From CAZICM01 sp964537685 (GTDB lineage: Bacteria; Myxococcota_A; Polyangia; Polyangiales; Polyangiaceae), in contig CAZICM010000063.1 of the NCBI GenBank assembly GCA_964537685.1, positions 1 to 55,724 on the forward strand: a stretch of DNA of 55,724 nucleotides, in the 5' to 3' direction. The notes under the pieces are model-generated. The model was not told where the DNA came from and searched no databases. It was given only the letters and a program-made list of their open reading frames with translations. This document shows, one piece after another, positions 34,757 through 43,080 of the stretch; positions within the stretch are counted from its first letter, which is position 1, and every line of letters begins with the position of its first letter. The translations under genes and the position numbers were made by a program.

Positions 34757-35388
34757 ACCAATCCTATGCATATCTATGTGCGCTAAGCCTTCTCTCCCTT
34801 CAAAGCCTTGGATGCGCGGGCACCAAGAGCACTTTTGTTTGGGTCGATAATTTGGACGAGCCTTATTTTACAAGCCAAACATCGAATATCCACACCATTG
34901 CTCCGGGCGATGTGCTGAATATCCGGGTATACAATCAGGAAACGGCTTCCAGCCATCCCAAGGTGGGTTCGGACGGGTATATCTCGATTCCTTTGGCCGG
35001 CGATATCAAGGCCGCCGGACTTACCCCGAGCGCCTTGGCCAAACAGATAGAGCTGAAGCTAAAATCGTTTATTATCGCGCCCTCGGTAACCATCGATATC
35101 GCCGAAGTCCGGCCGATCGGCGTTTCGGTGCTGGGCGAGGTCAGCCGTCCGGGGCGTGTGGAACTGCCTAGAAACGCAACGGTTTTGGATGCGCTGGCCG
35201 CCTCGGGAGGCTTAACAGAATTCGCCGTTCCAGATCGTATTTTTGTCTTAAGGCGCAATCCGGTGATATCGGCGGCTCAAGAAGATGCGCTGCTGCGTAT
35301 CCGCTTTTCCTACGAGAAGCTCACCCGCGCCGTTGGTCCAGGCCCGCTATTTCAGCTTCAAACCGGCGATGTGGTGGTTGCCGAGTGA
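34753..35388 (+). CDS. Short OPX (Wza-like) polysaccharide export lipoprotein
   Basis: 211 residues against about 380 for E. coli Wza. The signal peptide ends in the lipobox SLGC. The Poly_export domain (TIAPGDVLNIRVYNQETASS, SDGYISIPLAGDIKAAG) and one SLBB domain (PIGVSVLGEVSRPGRVELPR, then DALAASGGLTEF) are present. The C-terminal amphipathic helix that forms the Wza outer-membrane pore is missing. OPX proteins of this class are known to rely on a separate beta-barrel, and the next gene, overlapping by 4 bp, encodes one. Its role is therefore the periplasmic part of the export channel. Confidence 0.92.
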   Translation: MNQSYAYLCALSLLSLQSLGCAGTKSTFVWVDNLDEPYFTSQTSNIHTIAPGDVLNIRVYNQETASSHPKVGSDGYISIPLAGDIKAAGLTPSALAKQIELKLKSFIIAPSVTIDIAEVRPIGVSVLGEVSRPGRVELPRNATVLDALAASGGLTEFAVPDRIFVLRRNPVISAAQEDALLRIRFSYEKLTRAVGPGPLFQLQTGDVVVAE

Positions 35389-36536
35389 ATCTATCGGCCG
35401 CTCTCGTCCTATTGGCGCTTAAAGGAACGCTCAATGCTTCCGATAGGACGGAGTTCCGCTTTACCGATGCAACGGGCAGCGTACCCGCCGCCATCGATCT
35501 TCAAACAACGCCTTCGGTGCAATCCACGCTGGCTTGGCCGGGCCTTGACCTCAATCTGGCTTATTATCCTCAGCTCACGCTTCATCTTATCTCCGAGGCA
35601 ACAACGCTTGAATTGCTTCATTCCGGGCGTTTTGGCGTTTCCTTCTTCGATCGGCGATACCGCCTTTCGCTGAACCAGGATATCCGCTATGGAGGAATGG
35701 TCTTTAGCGGGATATTGGCTCAATCGCTGCAAAGCGGGGCCGCGCCCCGGGTTCAGACTTTGCCCTCGGCCGACCGGATTTCGATACTGGCTTATCAGAG
35801 CGAGCTATCGATGACATCGAATATATCGCGAAGAACGGCTTTTTCCGGTAACGCGACTGTGAGCGGAAGCGGAGGCGCCGATGATATTTCAAGACAGTCT
35901 TTGCCTTCACAATTCGGACCCCGGATATCGCTCGGAATAAGCCATGCGCTTTCCCGGGTAAGCTCATTTCAAAGCACCGCGGCCTTTTCTTATGTGGCTT
36001 TTTCCACAGGGGCCTCCTATACAACCTTGGATACCCGCCTCGATGGCCGATATCTCCTGAGCCGTACCTGGACAGCCTCGCTTGGAGCCGGCGTGAGTTC
36101 CAATATTAACCGGGTAAGCCGGGATGCTCCGCATGAATATGTGCTCTATCCAGCCTTCGATGCATCGCTGGGCGCCTCCATACCTAGATATAGGCTGGAA
36201 AGCTTATTCCGGGCCCGCCTTTCTCCAGTGCTTGACCGGGTTCGCGCCACGCTCGATCAGCGCTTGGATCTAGGAATACTGGCAACGCTTCGGGCAACGC
36301 CTTCGCTTTCCCTGCGAAGCGGCGTCGACGCGGCCCAAACCATTCCGCCGCTCACGCCCAATGCGCTGACTTCGCTCGGCGGCGAATTGGCTTTCTCATA
36401 CCGGCCGGCCAATCGAATCGAGATAACGCTGGGTTTGCGCGGAGCTTGGCAAAGTATACGCGGGCAAGACAATCCCTTTGGCGCTTGGCTCATCTATTCA
36501 AACGTCTTATATGAAGCACCGGAGATTCGATTTTAA
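35385..36536 (+). CDS. Outer-membrane beta-barrel, Wzp-like partner of the OPX protein
   Basis: 383 residues, GTG start overlapping the OPX stop. A short signal peptide (MNLSAALVLLALKGTLNA) is followed by a protein almost wholly made of alternating amphipathic strands, for example FGVSFFDRRYRLSLNQDIRY and RIEITLGLRGAWQSIRG. It ends in a short strand with terminal Phe (APEIRF), the usual recognition signal for the barrel assembly machinery. Size and position match the barrels paired with short OPX proteins in Myxococcus EPS, spore-coat and biosurfactant loci. I infer that it is the outer-membrane exit pore for the polymer. Confidence 0.8.
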   Translation: MNLSAALVLLALKGTLNASDRTEFRFTDATGSVPAAIDLQTTPSVQSTLAWPGLDLNLAYYPQLTLHLISEATTLELLHSGRFGVSFFDRRYRLSLNQDIRYGGMVFSGILAQSLQSGAAPRVQTLPSADRISILAYQSELSMTSNISRRTAFSGNATVSGSGGADDISRQSLPSQFGPRISLGISHALSRVSSFQSTAAFSYVAFSTGASYTTLDTRLDGRYLLSRTWTASLGAGVSSNINRVSRDAPHEYVLYPAFDASLGASIPRYRLESLFRARLSPVLDRVRATLDQRLDLGILATLRATPSLSLRSGVDAAQTIPPLTPNALTSLGGELAFSYRPANRIEITLGLRGAWQSIRGQDNPFGAWLIYSNVLYEAPEIRF

Positions 36537-36568
36537 TGCTGGGGAGGCAGAATGAGGGGAAATAGCTT

Positions 36569-36991
36569 ATGAATACCGTTCAACAGCATCATGCGCTCAT
36601 TGTCGCGGATCATCCCGTATGGACCAAATCGGCTCAGCGCCTATTTGAGGCCAAGGATTTTCATGTAACGGTGGCCATTGACACAGAACATGCGAAAGGA
36701 TTGCTTCGGGAGGAGCACCCTGATATTGTCTTGATTGGGCTGCGCCTGCCCCGGGGCTCTGCTTACGATTTATGCGAGCTCGTCAGGAACGATCCAAAGC
36801 TTGACGAGACCCGGATTATAATTCTCGGCGAAAAGATCTATCCCGAGGACGTAGCCTTTGCCGAAGAATCCGGAGCGGATGCTTTTTTAAATTGGCCGCT
36901 TACGCAAGAAGAACTGGATGATGTAATGGCCAACTTGCTATTGAAAGGCGGGGTCCGAAGCGGGCGGGCGCCCCGGAAAGAATCGGTATGA
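36569..36991 (+). CDS. Receiver-like domain lacking the phospho-acceptor (pseudo-receiver)
   Basis: 140 residues covering one response-regulator receiver fold: the HHALIVADHP strand, PDIVLIGLRLP, TRIIILGEK and GADAFLNWPL. The position of the phospho-acceptor Asp holds Gly57 (LIG instead of LLD). The conserved Thr/Ser is Gly87 and the conserved Lys is Trp109; only Asp14 of the acidic pair remains. Ordinary phosphorylation is therefore unlikely. There is no output domain. It overlaps the Wzc-type gene by 4 bp, inside the export part of the operon, and probably acts by protein contact. This loss of active-site residues is seen directly; the role is inferred. Confidence 0.82.
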   Translation: MNTVQQHHALIVADHPVWTKSAQRLFEAKDFHVTVAIDTEHAKGLLREEHPDIVLIGLRLPRGSAYDLCELVRNDPKLDETRIIILGEKIYPEDVAFAEESGADAFLNWPLTQEELDDVMANLLLKGGVRSGRAPRKESV

Positions 36992-38538
36992 GCGATACAT
37001 CCTCCGATAAAAACGGCCCGAAATCCATTGGGCCATTGCCCAGGCCGCCTTCTCACGATCCCAGCGGTGACGTGCTGGATCTATTCGACTATGCCCGGCT
37101 TGGAGAGCTTTTTGGCTTTATTCTCAGGGCGCCCCGTAGACGGCTTGGCCTTTCGCTGGCGATGTTTGGCTGCGGAGCTGCGGCAACCATCGGCGCGGTA
37201 TTTTTTCTTCCAAGGGTATACCGGGCAGAAACCAAAATTTTATCCCAGCCCAGCACAATTATCGCTCAATTGAGCAATCCTCACCGCTCCTCGGCGAGCG
37301 GTGAAGATCAGGCCATTCGTTCGGCGCGCGAGTTTATTCTCCGGCGCGACAATCTGACGGCCATCGTCAATCAAATTCAGCTTGGTGAAAAGTGGATTCA
37401 ATACCGGCCGCCGCTTCTCCGCGCTAAAGATTCCGCCGTACAAGGACTGTTTGGCAACTTATCGGAAGCCGATAAAGAGCGGGCTATCCTGGGAGCGCTT
37501 GAAAAGAAGCTTCAGGTAGAAACCGATACCAATACCATCCGCATCGCCGCCGAGTGGCAAGATCCTCAGACAGCTTATGAAATTGTTATGGCGGCGCAGA
37601 GCAATTTTTTAAAAGATCGCAGAAGCCGCGAACTTGAAGCCATTAACGAATCCATACGCATCCTCGAAGAAGAAGCGAAGACCCAAAACAAGGCCGTAGC
37701 CACGGCGCTTGCGGAAGTTCAAGAGCGGGCTCAAAAAGCCGAGGACAATTGTTTGCAAGAGCTCAATGCCCTACAAACGCCGGTTCCCGGAGCGGCGCCC
37801 CAGCCCAAGCGGGTATATGTCTCGGCGCCTCATAGCTCGGGCGATCAGCCCAAATTGGCCAAACAGCTTGAAGAAAAACGCGTTCAATTGAGAGAGCTTG
37901 ACGAACCCCGGCAGCGCAGGCTGGCCGCGCTTCGAATGCAGTTGGAAGAGCTTCGGGCTACCTATGCGCCGGCCCATCCTTCGATTGTGGAAGTAGAAAC
38001 CAAAATCAAAGAAGCCAGCGCCGAACCCCGCGAAGTTACTCAGCTTAAACAGGAAATCAACGATCTGATGGGCCGCATTGAATCGGCGGCGACATCCACA
38101 TCGCCTCGGGTAGCTCATACCGTGCCCGGCGCGCCCGGCGCCACGCGGCCTACGCCTTCTGGAACGGCGCCCGTGATACCCACTGAAATCTGCGCCCGGG
38201 CCGAAAGCGAAGAATTGACGGCGTCGCGGGCATCGCTGCGTTCGGCCGTTCAAAAATACGACGATATTATGGGCCGCACGGATAGCGCCCGTATCGAACT
38301 GATTACCGCGGAAGCTGCATTTAAATACCGTTTTCTTATCGTATTTGACGCAGAAGTATCAAACCAACCCAAATCCCCAAAGACGCTTCTTATTCTGATT
38401 GCGGGATTTTTTATGAGCATAGCGATGGCGGTTGCGGGGCCGGCGGCGGCTGATTTATTTAGCCGGCGCTTTATTGAGAGCTGGCAGGCGAGACGCAAGC
38501 TTCCTATACCTTTTTTGGGCGAGGTAGGCGATCCTTGA
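36988..38538 (+). CDS. Wzc/GumC-type polysaccharide co-polymerase without kinase domain
   Basis: 516 residues. The first membrane helix (about 50-72, LSLAMFGCGAAATIGAVFFL) is followed by a Wzz-type domain (VYRAETKILSQPS). Long coiled-coil helices come next, with the GNVR-like TYAPAHPSIVEVETKIKEA motif, then a Pro/Thr-rich insert and a second membrane helix near the C-terminus (LLILIAGFFMSIAMAVAGPA). The chain stops about 35 residues after that helix, so the bacterial tyrosine kinase domain of Wzc is absent. It should set chain length and bridge the polymerase to the OPX channel. A CpsD-like protein is encoded apart at 42478. Confidence 0.87.
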   Translation: MSDTSSDKNGPKSIGPLPRPPSHDPSGDVLDLFDYARLGELFGFILRAPRRRLGLSLAMFGCGAAATIGAVFFLPRVYRAETKILSQPSTIIAQLSNPHRSSASGEDQAIRSAREFILRRDNLTAIVNQIQLGEKWIQYRPPLLRAKDSAVQGLFGNLSEADKERAILGALEKKLQVETDTNTIRIAAEWQDPQTAYEIVMAAQSNFLKDRRSRELEAINESIRILEEEAKTQNKAVATALAEVQERAQKAEDNCLQELNALQTPVPGAAPQPKRVYVSAPHSSGDQPKLAKQLEEKRVQLRELDEPRQRRLAALRMQLEELRATYAPAHPSIVEVETKIKEASAEPREVTQLKQEINDLMGRIESAATSTSPRVAHTVPGAPGATRPTPSGTAPVIPTEICARAESEELTASRASLRSAVQKYDDIMGRTDSARIELITAEAAFKYRFLIVFDAEVSNQPKSPKTLLILIAGFFMSIAMAVAGPAAADLFSRRFIESWQARRKLPIPFLGEVGDP

Positions 38539-39728
38539 TCGCGCTGGATATTGTTTTTGCGCTGTTCTGGCTTCCTGCCGCGGTATGGTGCGGTTATCTC
38601 TTTGTGCTCACTCTTTTTTCCGCGAGGCCCTCTGCGCCGGGTAAAAGCGTTCAAGCGCCGTCTATCTTCTTTGATATCGTCGTTCCGGCTCATAATGAAG
38701 AAGCGATGATTGGCGATACGGTGGCGGCGCTTCAGGCGCTGGACTACCCAAAGGAGCGCTATCGCATTATTGTCGTGGCCGATAACTGCACGGATAGCAC
38801 AGAAAGCAAAGCGAGAGAAGCGGGCTGCCATGTGATCAGGCGCACCGACAGCGAGAGGCGGGGCAAGGGATATGCGCTAAAGCTGGCCTTTGAACAAATT
38901 GAAAAAGACAATTTATCGCACGCCGTTGTGGTTATCGACGCAGATACCTTTATATCGGCCAATTTATTATCGGCATTTGCGCAAAGAATCGAACGGGGCG
39001 AGAGCGCGCTTCAAGCCCGCTATGCGGTACTGAATACCGAAGCGACATGGCGCACACGGCTGATGGCGATAGCGCTGGCTTTATTTCACGATTTGCGTTC
39101 GCTGGCGAGGGAGCGGCTGGGACTGTCCTGCGGATTAAGGGGCAATGGAATGGCCTTTTCCCGCGAGGCCCTTAGAAACGTGAGTTATCAAGCCTATTCG
39201 CTCGTTGAGGATTTGGAATATGGCATAGCGCTGGGAGAAGCTGGGTATCGCATTGCGTATGTGGATGAAGCTTATGTAAAAGGGCATATGGCGGCGCAGG
39301 AACAAAATGCCCGTTCACAGCGGAGGCGCTGGGAGGAAGGGCGAAGAGCGCTGATGGGGGCGCATGGGTTTCGGCTGCTATGGAAAGGGATACGCGGGCC
39401 GAATCGGATTTTATTGGATCTGGCGATGGATTTAATGGTTCCTCCGCTATCGACGGTGGGACTTCTTTCGCTAATGGGGACGGTATTGGCGCTTGTATTG
39501 GCTCCCTATTTCTATTTGAAGACGGTTTGGGCCTGCGCGTGGCTAGGTACGGCGGGGTTTTTGCTGATCTATGTATTGAGGGGCGTGGTGCTATCGGGAT
39601 CGGGCATTCGCGGGCTGCTCGCGCTCGCCTGGGCGCCGGCGTATGTGTTATGGAAAGTGTTTTTGATGCTGAGCGGGCGGGGCAAGACGGGGGGGCAGTG
39701 GATTAGGACGGATAGGGATAGAAAGTAA
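38535..39728 (+). CDS. Membrane glycosyltransferase family 2 (processive-type)
   Basis: 397 residues. One N-terminal and about three C-terminal membrane segments flank a GT-A catalytic domain. It shows FDIVVPAHNEEAMIGDTV, VVADNCTDSTESKAR, the metal-binding VVIDADT, LVEDLEYGI with the probable catalytic Asp, and QRRRW as the Q-x-x-R-W motif of processive beta-glycosyltransferases such as cellulose synthase and NodC. It probably adds a beta-linked sugar to the lipid-linked unit from the cytoplasmic side. TTG start overlapping the previous stop by 4 bp. It is the last gene of the operon, followed by a convergent gene block 6 bp away. Confidence 0.9.
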   Translation: MIALDIVFALFWLPAAVWCGYLFVLTLFSARPSAPGKSVQAPSIFFDIVVPAHNEEAMIGDTVAALQALDYPKERYRIIVVADNCTDSTESKAREAGCHVIRRTDSERRGKGYALKLAFEQIEKDNLSHAVVVIDADTFISANLLSAFAQRIERGESALQARYAVLNTEATWRTRLMAIALALFHDLRSLARERLGLSCGLRGNGMAFSREALRNVSYQAYSLVEDLEYGIALGEAGYRIAYVDEAYVKGHMAAQEQNARSQRRRWEEGRRALMGAHGFRLLWKGIRGPNRILLDLAMDLMVPPLSTVGLLSLMGTVLALVLAPYFYLKTVWACAWLGTAGFLLIYVLRGVVLSGSGIRGLLALAWAPAYVLWKVFLMLSGRGKTGGQWIRTDRDRK

Positions 39729-39734
39729 ACCGGC

Positions 39735-39905
39735 TCACAACGAGCGCGGATACAAATATACACAGGCCGCCGCCCATACCACAATATAGATCGCGAAGAT
39801 CACCGTCATCCTCCGTATACCCCGCACAGGATTCGCTTCCAGCGCCGTTAGCATCGGCACCAGCACCGTCGCAAATAACATCGACATCAATATCAGTTTA
39901 GCCAT
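39735..39905 (-). CDS. Small two-helix membrane protein
   Basis: 56 residues from the ATG at 39905, overlapping the end of the polymerase gene by 8 bp. Two hydrophobic segments (LILMSMLFATVLVPMLTAL and MTVIFAIYIVVWAAACVYLY) are separated by a short basic loop. No family is recognised, but the tight overlap and membrane character support a real gene that works with the neighbouring Wzy-like protein. The open frame continues upstream to 39989 inside the polymerase gene, in a basic, less likely extension. Confidence 0.6.
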   Translation of the reverse strand: MAKLILMSMLFATVLVPMLTALEANPVRGIRRMTVIFAIYIVVWAAACVYLYPRSL

Positions 39906-41256
39906 GTCTGCCCGCCCCCCTCTCGCGCTCCGCCGCCTTGCGCGCACGGTACGCTTCAAGGGTATCCTGATCCGGCCACACGCCCGCAAATACCGGTACC
40001 CGGCACGCCGCCGCTATCGCTACCGCTCCAAGAATCTGTACCGTATTGCTAATCAGCCCCATATCTCCATAAAGCTGGTTGGCATACGCTATGACCGCCG
40101 CGATAATCGTTCCCCCCACAACGCGCGCTATGGGTGACTCCGCCAGCCGGTAAAGCCGCGCCCCAGCGTATACAACCATCGGGAATTGAAGCCATAAACC
40201 CATAAATCCAGCCACGCCCGTGAAGGCCAATAGCCCAAGCAGCGAATTGTGCGGCACTTCCCGGTACCAGGGAAAAATATAGGCTATGCTCAGCGCCCGG
40301 ACTTCTTCGATATATCCGTGGCCCCACCCCAAGCCAATCACAGGCGCGGCCCGGAAGGTGACAATTAAATTATAGTTTTCTATGTTCCTCATTTCAGAGG
40401 ATACGTCCTCCGTCGAGCCAAGCATCGATGCAAAGGATCGCACGGGTTTGAATATGCTTTCTGTCCTTCCCCATCCAATCACAATATACATAATCAATAT
40501 GGGAAGCAGCGCTAAAATAGCCGATATCATAGCGCGGCGCATTTTCGGGGGAGGCAATACCACCAAAACAATCGCCAAGGCTTCAACCAGGCTTACCCAG
40601 GCCAGGCGGCGGTTATTAAACTGTATGGCCAGCAATAACAGTACGATCATTGGAAGGGCAAAAGTCAGCGCCCGCTTGGTTTTGAGTTCAATCACATAAT
40701 TGACGACCAAGATAAAGGCCGTCACAAACAGCATGGAGTCGCCGTGGGTCGTTAAATAATTGGGAGGATCGTGAAGCAGGGCGCCCGTGCGTATAAAGGT
40801 AAAATAAATATAGATGGCCATCAGCGATCGGTATGCGGCCGCCGCCAGGATAACCTTGCCCAGCAGTGAATAGTCGGCTGTCGTGCGGAAAATACCCGCT
40901 ATGGCCAGCGCCATTATATGCATCATGACAAACCAATGGGTTTGAAACATGGCAATTTTAAAGTCGCCGCCCCGCGCCAGGCCCCATATATACATGAATA
41001 TACAGGTGAACAAGGCCAGCCTTAATCCGCGGTCAACAGGCAATACCCGCTTTGCCCACTGAGGCTTGGGCGAGCTGCCGACAATCACCAAAATCAGCGC
41101 AAATATCAAATGCATCAGCGGAAAACGAAGGCCGGGCACCGGAAAAAACAAGATATCCGCCGCATACTTCATCGGCGAATTCCAATGCCCAAGAAAGAAG
41201 TCCTGCCCCTCGGCCACCAAGGCAAAAAAGAGAAGGGCGCAGACCGCTCTCTGCAT
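39898..41256 (-). CDS. O-antigen ligase/Wzy polymerase-like membrane protein
   Basis: 452 residues with about 11-12 membrane segments and one large periplasmic loop. The Wzy_C-type loop is visible: NIENYNLIVTFRAAPVIGLG, followed by VPHNSLLGLLAFTGVAGFMG, with the conserved His of the PHN motif. In a locus with a Wzx flippase, the likely role is polymerising the repeat units at the periplasmic face. A ligase joining polymer to an acceptor has the same signature and cannot be excluded. It is the second gene of a minus-strand block, 3 bp after the DUF6492 gene. Confidence 0.87.
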   Translation of the reverse strand: MQRAVCALLFFALVAEGQDFFLGHWNSPMKYAADILFFPVPGLRFPLMHLIFALILVIVGSSPKPQWAKRVLPVDRGLRLALFTCIFMYIWGLARGGDFKIAMFQTHWFVMMHIMALAIAGIFRTTADYSLLGKVILAAAAYRSLMAIYIYFTFIRTGALLHDPPNYLTTHGDSMLFVTAFILVVNYVIELKTKRALTFALPMIVLLLLAIQFNNRRLAWVSLVEALAIVLVVLPPPKMRRAMISAILALLPILIMYIVIGWGRTESIFKPVRSFASMLGSTEDVSSEMRNIENYNLIVTFRAAPVIGLGWGHGYIEEVRALSIAYIFPWYREVPHNSLLGLLAFTGVAGFMGLWLQFPMVVYAGARLYRLAESPIARVVGGTIIAAVIAYANQLYGDMGLISNTVQILGAVAIAAACRVPVFAGVWPDQDTLEAYRARKAAERERGAGRHG

Positions 41257-41259
41257 CTC

Positions 41260-42252
41260 TTATTTCCCAGTCCCGCGCAGGGTTTCTATAAACACTTTGC
41301 GGATAAGTGATGGAGGTATTTTGGATTTTTCATTGATCATGACGGCGACTTCATGGGGTTCGAGGGAGTCGCGCATACGGATGAGCTCTTCGTCGCTTAA
41401 ATCGGCTTCATGCCAATAAGAACGGGTCTCCATGAGCGGCGTGGGATAATGCCCGGCTTGTTCTATGCCCAGAATATGTTCGCAAAAGATGCCGTATAGC
41501 ACATATTCGCTGAAAAAGAGCTCCCGGCATAAGACTTCAATCCAAGGCCGCCCATGCACGGCTTCGATATGCTCGTGCAGTTTGTGAAGCGTATCCCGGC
41601 GCCATGTCACCAGCGATTCAACATAGGCGGAGTCCAGCCGGGGATTTCCCTTTACATCCAAAACCGATACGGCTGTCGACAGCCAATCGCCCCGGCTGCT
41701 TAGATTGCGCAGATAATAAATTATATTGTGCAGGCGGGAACGGCTCTTGGCTGTTATGGGCGCATCGGGCTCCCGGAAGAGCGGTTCCAACCCATAGCGC
41801 ACGCGCGCCTGGGGCTGAAATGGTTTTATAAATACAAGCGCCGAATCCGCATAAATAAATACGTCTTCAGGTATAGCAAGATTCATACTGAGCTTGACAA
41901 GCTGCTGAACAATCCAGCCCCGTACGGGAAGGCTGCGCAGGCTGAGCCAATAGCGCCTCGCAAAAGGAATTTGAAAGAGCCAATAGGGAAGTATATCTTG
42001 TTTGATAAGAAGTTGAGTGCGGCGCGAGGCCAGGGGCGCAAAGAGTTTTTTATCGGCCTGATCGACAACAATATAATGCTTGACTTCCGGCGGGAGAAAG
42101 GCTTCGGTGCTTTCGACGAGCAGGCGGCAGCGCTCAACGTCAACATAATAGCTCGGCGTGATCAGCGCATAGCTTCGATTGCCGGCCGGCGCTCCGGGCT
42201 GGGCCGTCCCCGCTTGCCCTTGTCCTGTAGGGCCGCTGCTTTCCGTGTTCAT
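41260..42252 (-). CDS. DUF6492-like protein, possible glycosyltransferase
   Basis: 330 residues, cytoplasmic. The layout YALITPSYYVDVERCRLLVE, HYIVVDQADKKLF, VFIYADSALVFIKPF (an ADS in the place of a GT-A DxD-like motif) and the late SEYVLYGIFCEHI resembles the DUF6492 group found in EPS clusters, which looks like a GT-A-fold sugar transferase. The N-terminal 25 residues are Gly/Pro/Ala-rich and disordered. GAGGA precedes the ATG at 42252. It heads a three-gene minus-strand block with the polymerase. Enzyme activity is inferred only. Confidence 0.75.
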   Translation of the reverse strand: MNTESSGPTGQGQAGTAQPGAPAGNRSYALITPSYYVDVERCRLLVESTEAFLPPEVKHYIVVDQADKKLFAPLASRRTQLLIKQDILPYWLFQIPFARRYWLSLRSLPVRGWIVQQLVKLSMNLAIPEDVFIYADSALVFIKPFQPQARVRYGLEPLFREPDAPITAKSRSRLHNIIYYLRNLSSRGDWLSTAVSVLDVKGNPRLDSAYVESLVTWRRDTLHKLHEHIEAVHGRPWIEVLCRELFFSEYVLYGIFCEHILGIEQAGHYPTPLMETRSYWHEADLSDEELIRMRDSLEPHEVAVMINEKSKIPPSLIRKVFIETLRGTGK

Positions 42253-42477
42253 GTCCGGTCCTCAAGCAAAAGCTTCACCAATCCGCCCAACGCCGATCAT
42301 AGAGCTTGCACCTGCCACACCGCGCATTGTATGCAGAGGAAGCGCAGCGATTGCGCACCTAGGGGCGCCCTTGGCAAGGGTTTTGGGCGCGCACCCCGGG
42401 GCATGCGCGAAAATGCAGGCGCCATCCGTCCGCCGCTCCCTTGGAACGTGGAATGCTTGCTCAAAGGATATAGCCTT
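42253..42477. other. Divergent intergenic region inside the EPS locus
   Basis: 225 bp between the DUF6492 gene (minus) and the CpsD-like gene (plus). It should carry promoters for both. A weaker sigma-54-like match TGGAACGTGGAATGCT lies at 42442-42457 with correct GG-N10-GC spacing, but its predicted start site falls on the ribosome-binding site of the plus-strand gene. No tandem array is present. Confidence 0.45.
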
Positions 42478-43080
42478 GTGACGACCGATCAATCTCAAGC
42501 GTCCCATTTCGCTTCCCGGCTAAAAGCCATGAACTCATCGGGGGAATCCCTTAAATCGCCCGATGCGAGTACGGTGCTTACCTCAAAACCGGAGTCCAAG
42601 GGAGAGTTTTTTTCATTTAAGAAAGTGGAAGGCCATAACGGCACAGATCCGGCGGATGATCCGGCGTGGCAGCGTTTATGGCTTTCTTCGCTGAGGCGTT
42701 CCTGGCGTTCGCTATCGATTGTGCCGAGTTTTCCCAATGCGCCGATGGTGAGGATGGCGCAGGTGCTGGCGGTGGTCGGGCAGCGCCATCTGGAGAAGCC
42801 TATTATTGTCATCGATGCGGTCGATCTTCAGTTGGATGAGCTGAGTTTTGTGATGGATCAGTTGAAGACATACCGGGAATCGGCGCAGACGGTAATTGTT
42901 GCGCTTGGGCTTGTTACGGAAAAACCGCCGTGCCTCAGTGTTGCGCAGGCGACGGATGGCTGTTTGCTATGCCTGAAGATGGGGCGCACGGCGATGAAGG
43001 ACGCGAACCGTATTATCGAAGATATAGGCCGGGAAAAGTTTATTGGCAGTTTTGCGCTGAGAGAGGAGAAGCGAAAGTAA
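42478..43080 (+). CDS. CpsD/CapB-like protein lacking the P-loop
   Basis: 200 residues from a GTG at 42478, chosen because AAAGGA lies nine bases upstream; the frame is open much further but overlaps the divergent gene. The C-terminal 120 residues follow the second half of CpsD-type tyrosine kinases: KPIIVIDAVDLQLDEL in the place of Walker A', QTVIVALGLVTEKPP in the place of Walker B, ADGxLLCLKMGRTxMKDANR in ATDGCLLCLKMGRTAMKDAN, and FIGSFAL. No GxxGxGK[ST] loop and no C-terminal Tyr cluster are seen, so kinase activity is unlikely. It probably partners the kinase-less Wzc-type protein at 36988. Confidence 0.72.
   Translation: MTTDQSQASHFASRLKAMNSSGESLKSPDASTVLTSKPESKGEFFSFKKVEGHNGTDPADDPAWQRLWLSSLRRSWRSLSIVPSFPNAPMVRMAQVLAVVGQRHLEKPIIVIDAVDLQLDELSFVMDQLKTYRESAQTVIVALGLVTEKPPCLSVAQATDGCLLCLKMGRTAMKDANRIIEDIGREKFIGSFALREEKRK

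Noticed and set aside
36569..36991. Functional response regulator
   Set aside because: The phospho-acceptor Asp, the Thr/Ser and the Lys are all replaced.
42442..42457. Second sigma-54 promoter, TGGAACGTGGAATGCT
   Set aside because: Spacing is right, but the predicted start site (about 42468) falls on the AAAGGA ribosome-binding site of the GTG at 42478, so it works only if the gene starts later.
41728..42477. Long upstream extension of the CpsD-like frame
   Set aside because: It is antisense to the DUF6492 gene and the translation is not CpsD-like; the GTG at 42478 has a suitable ribosome-binding site.
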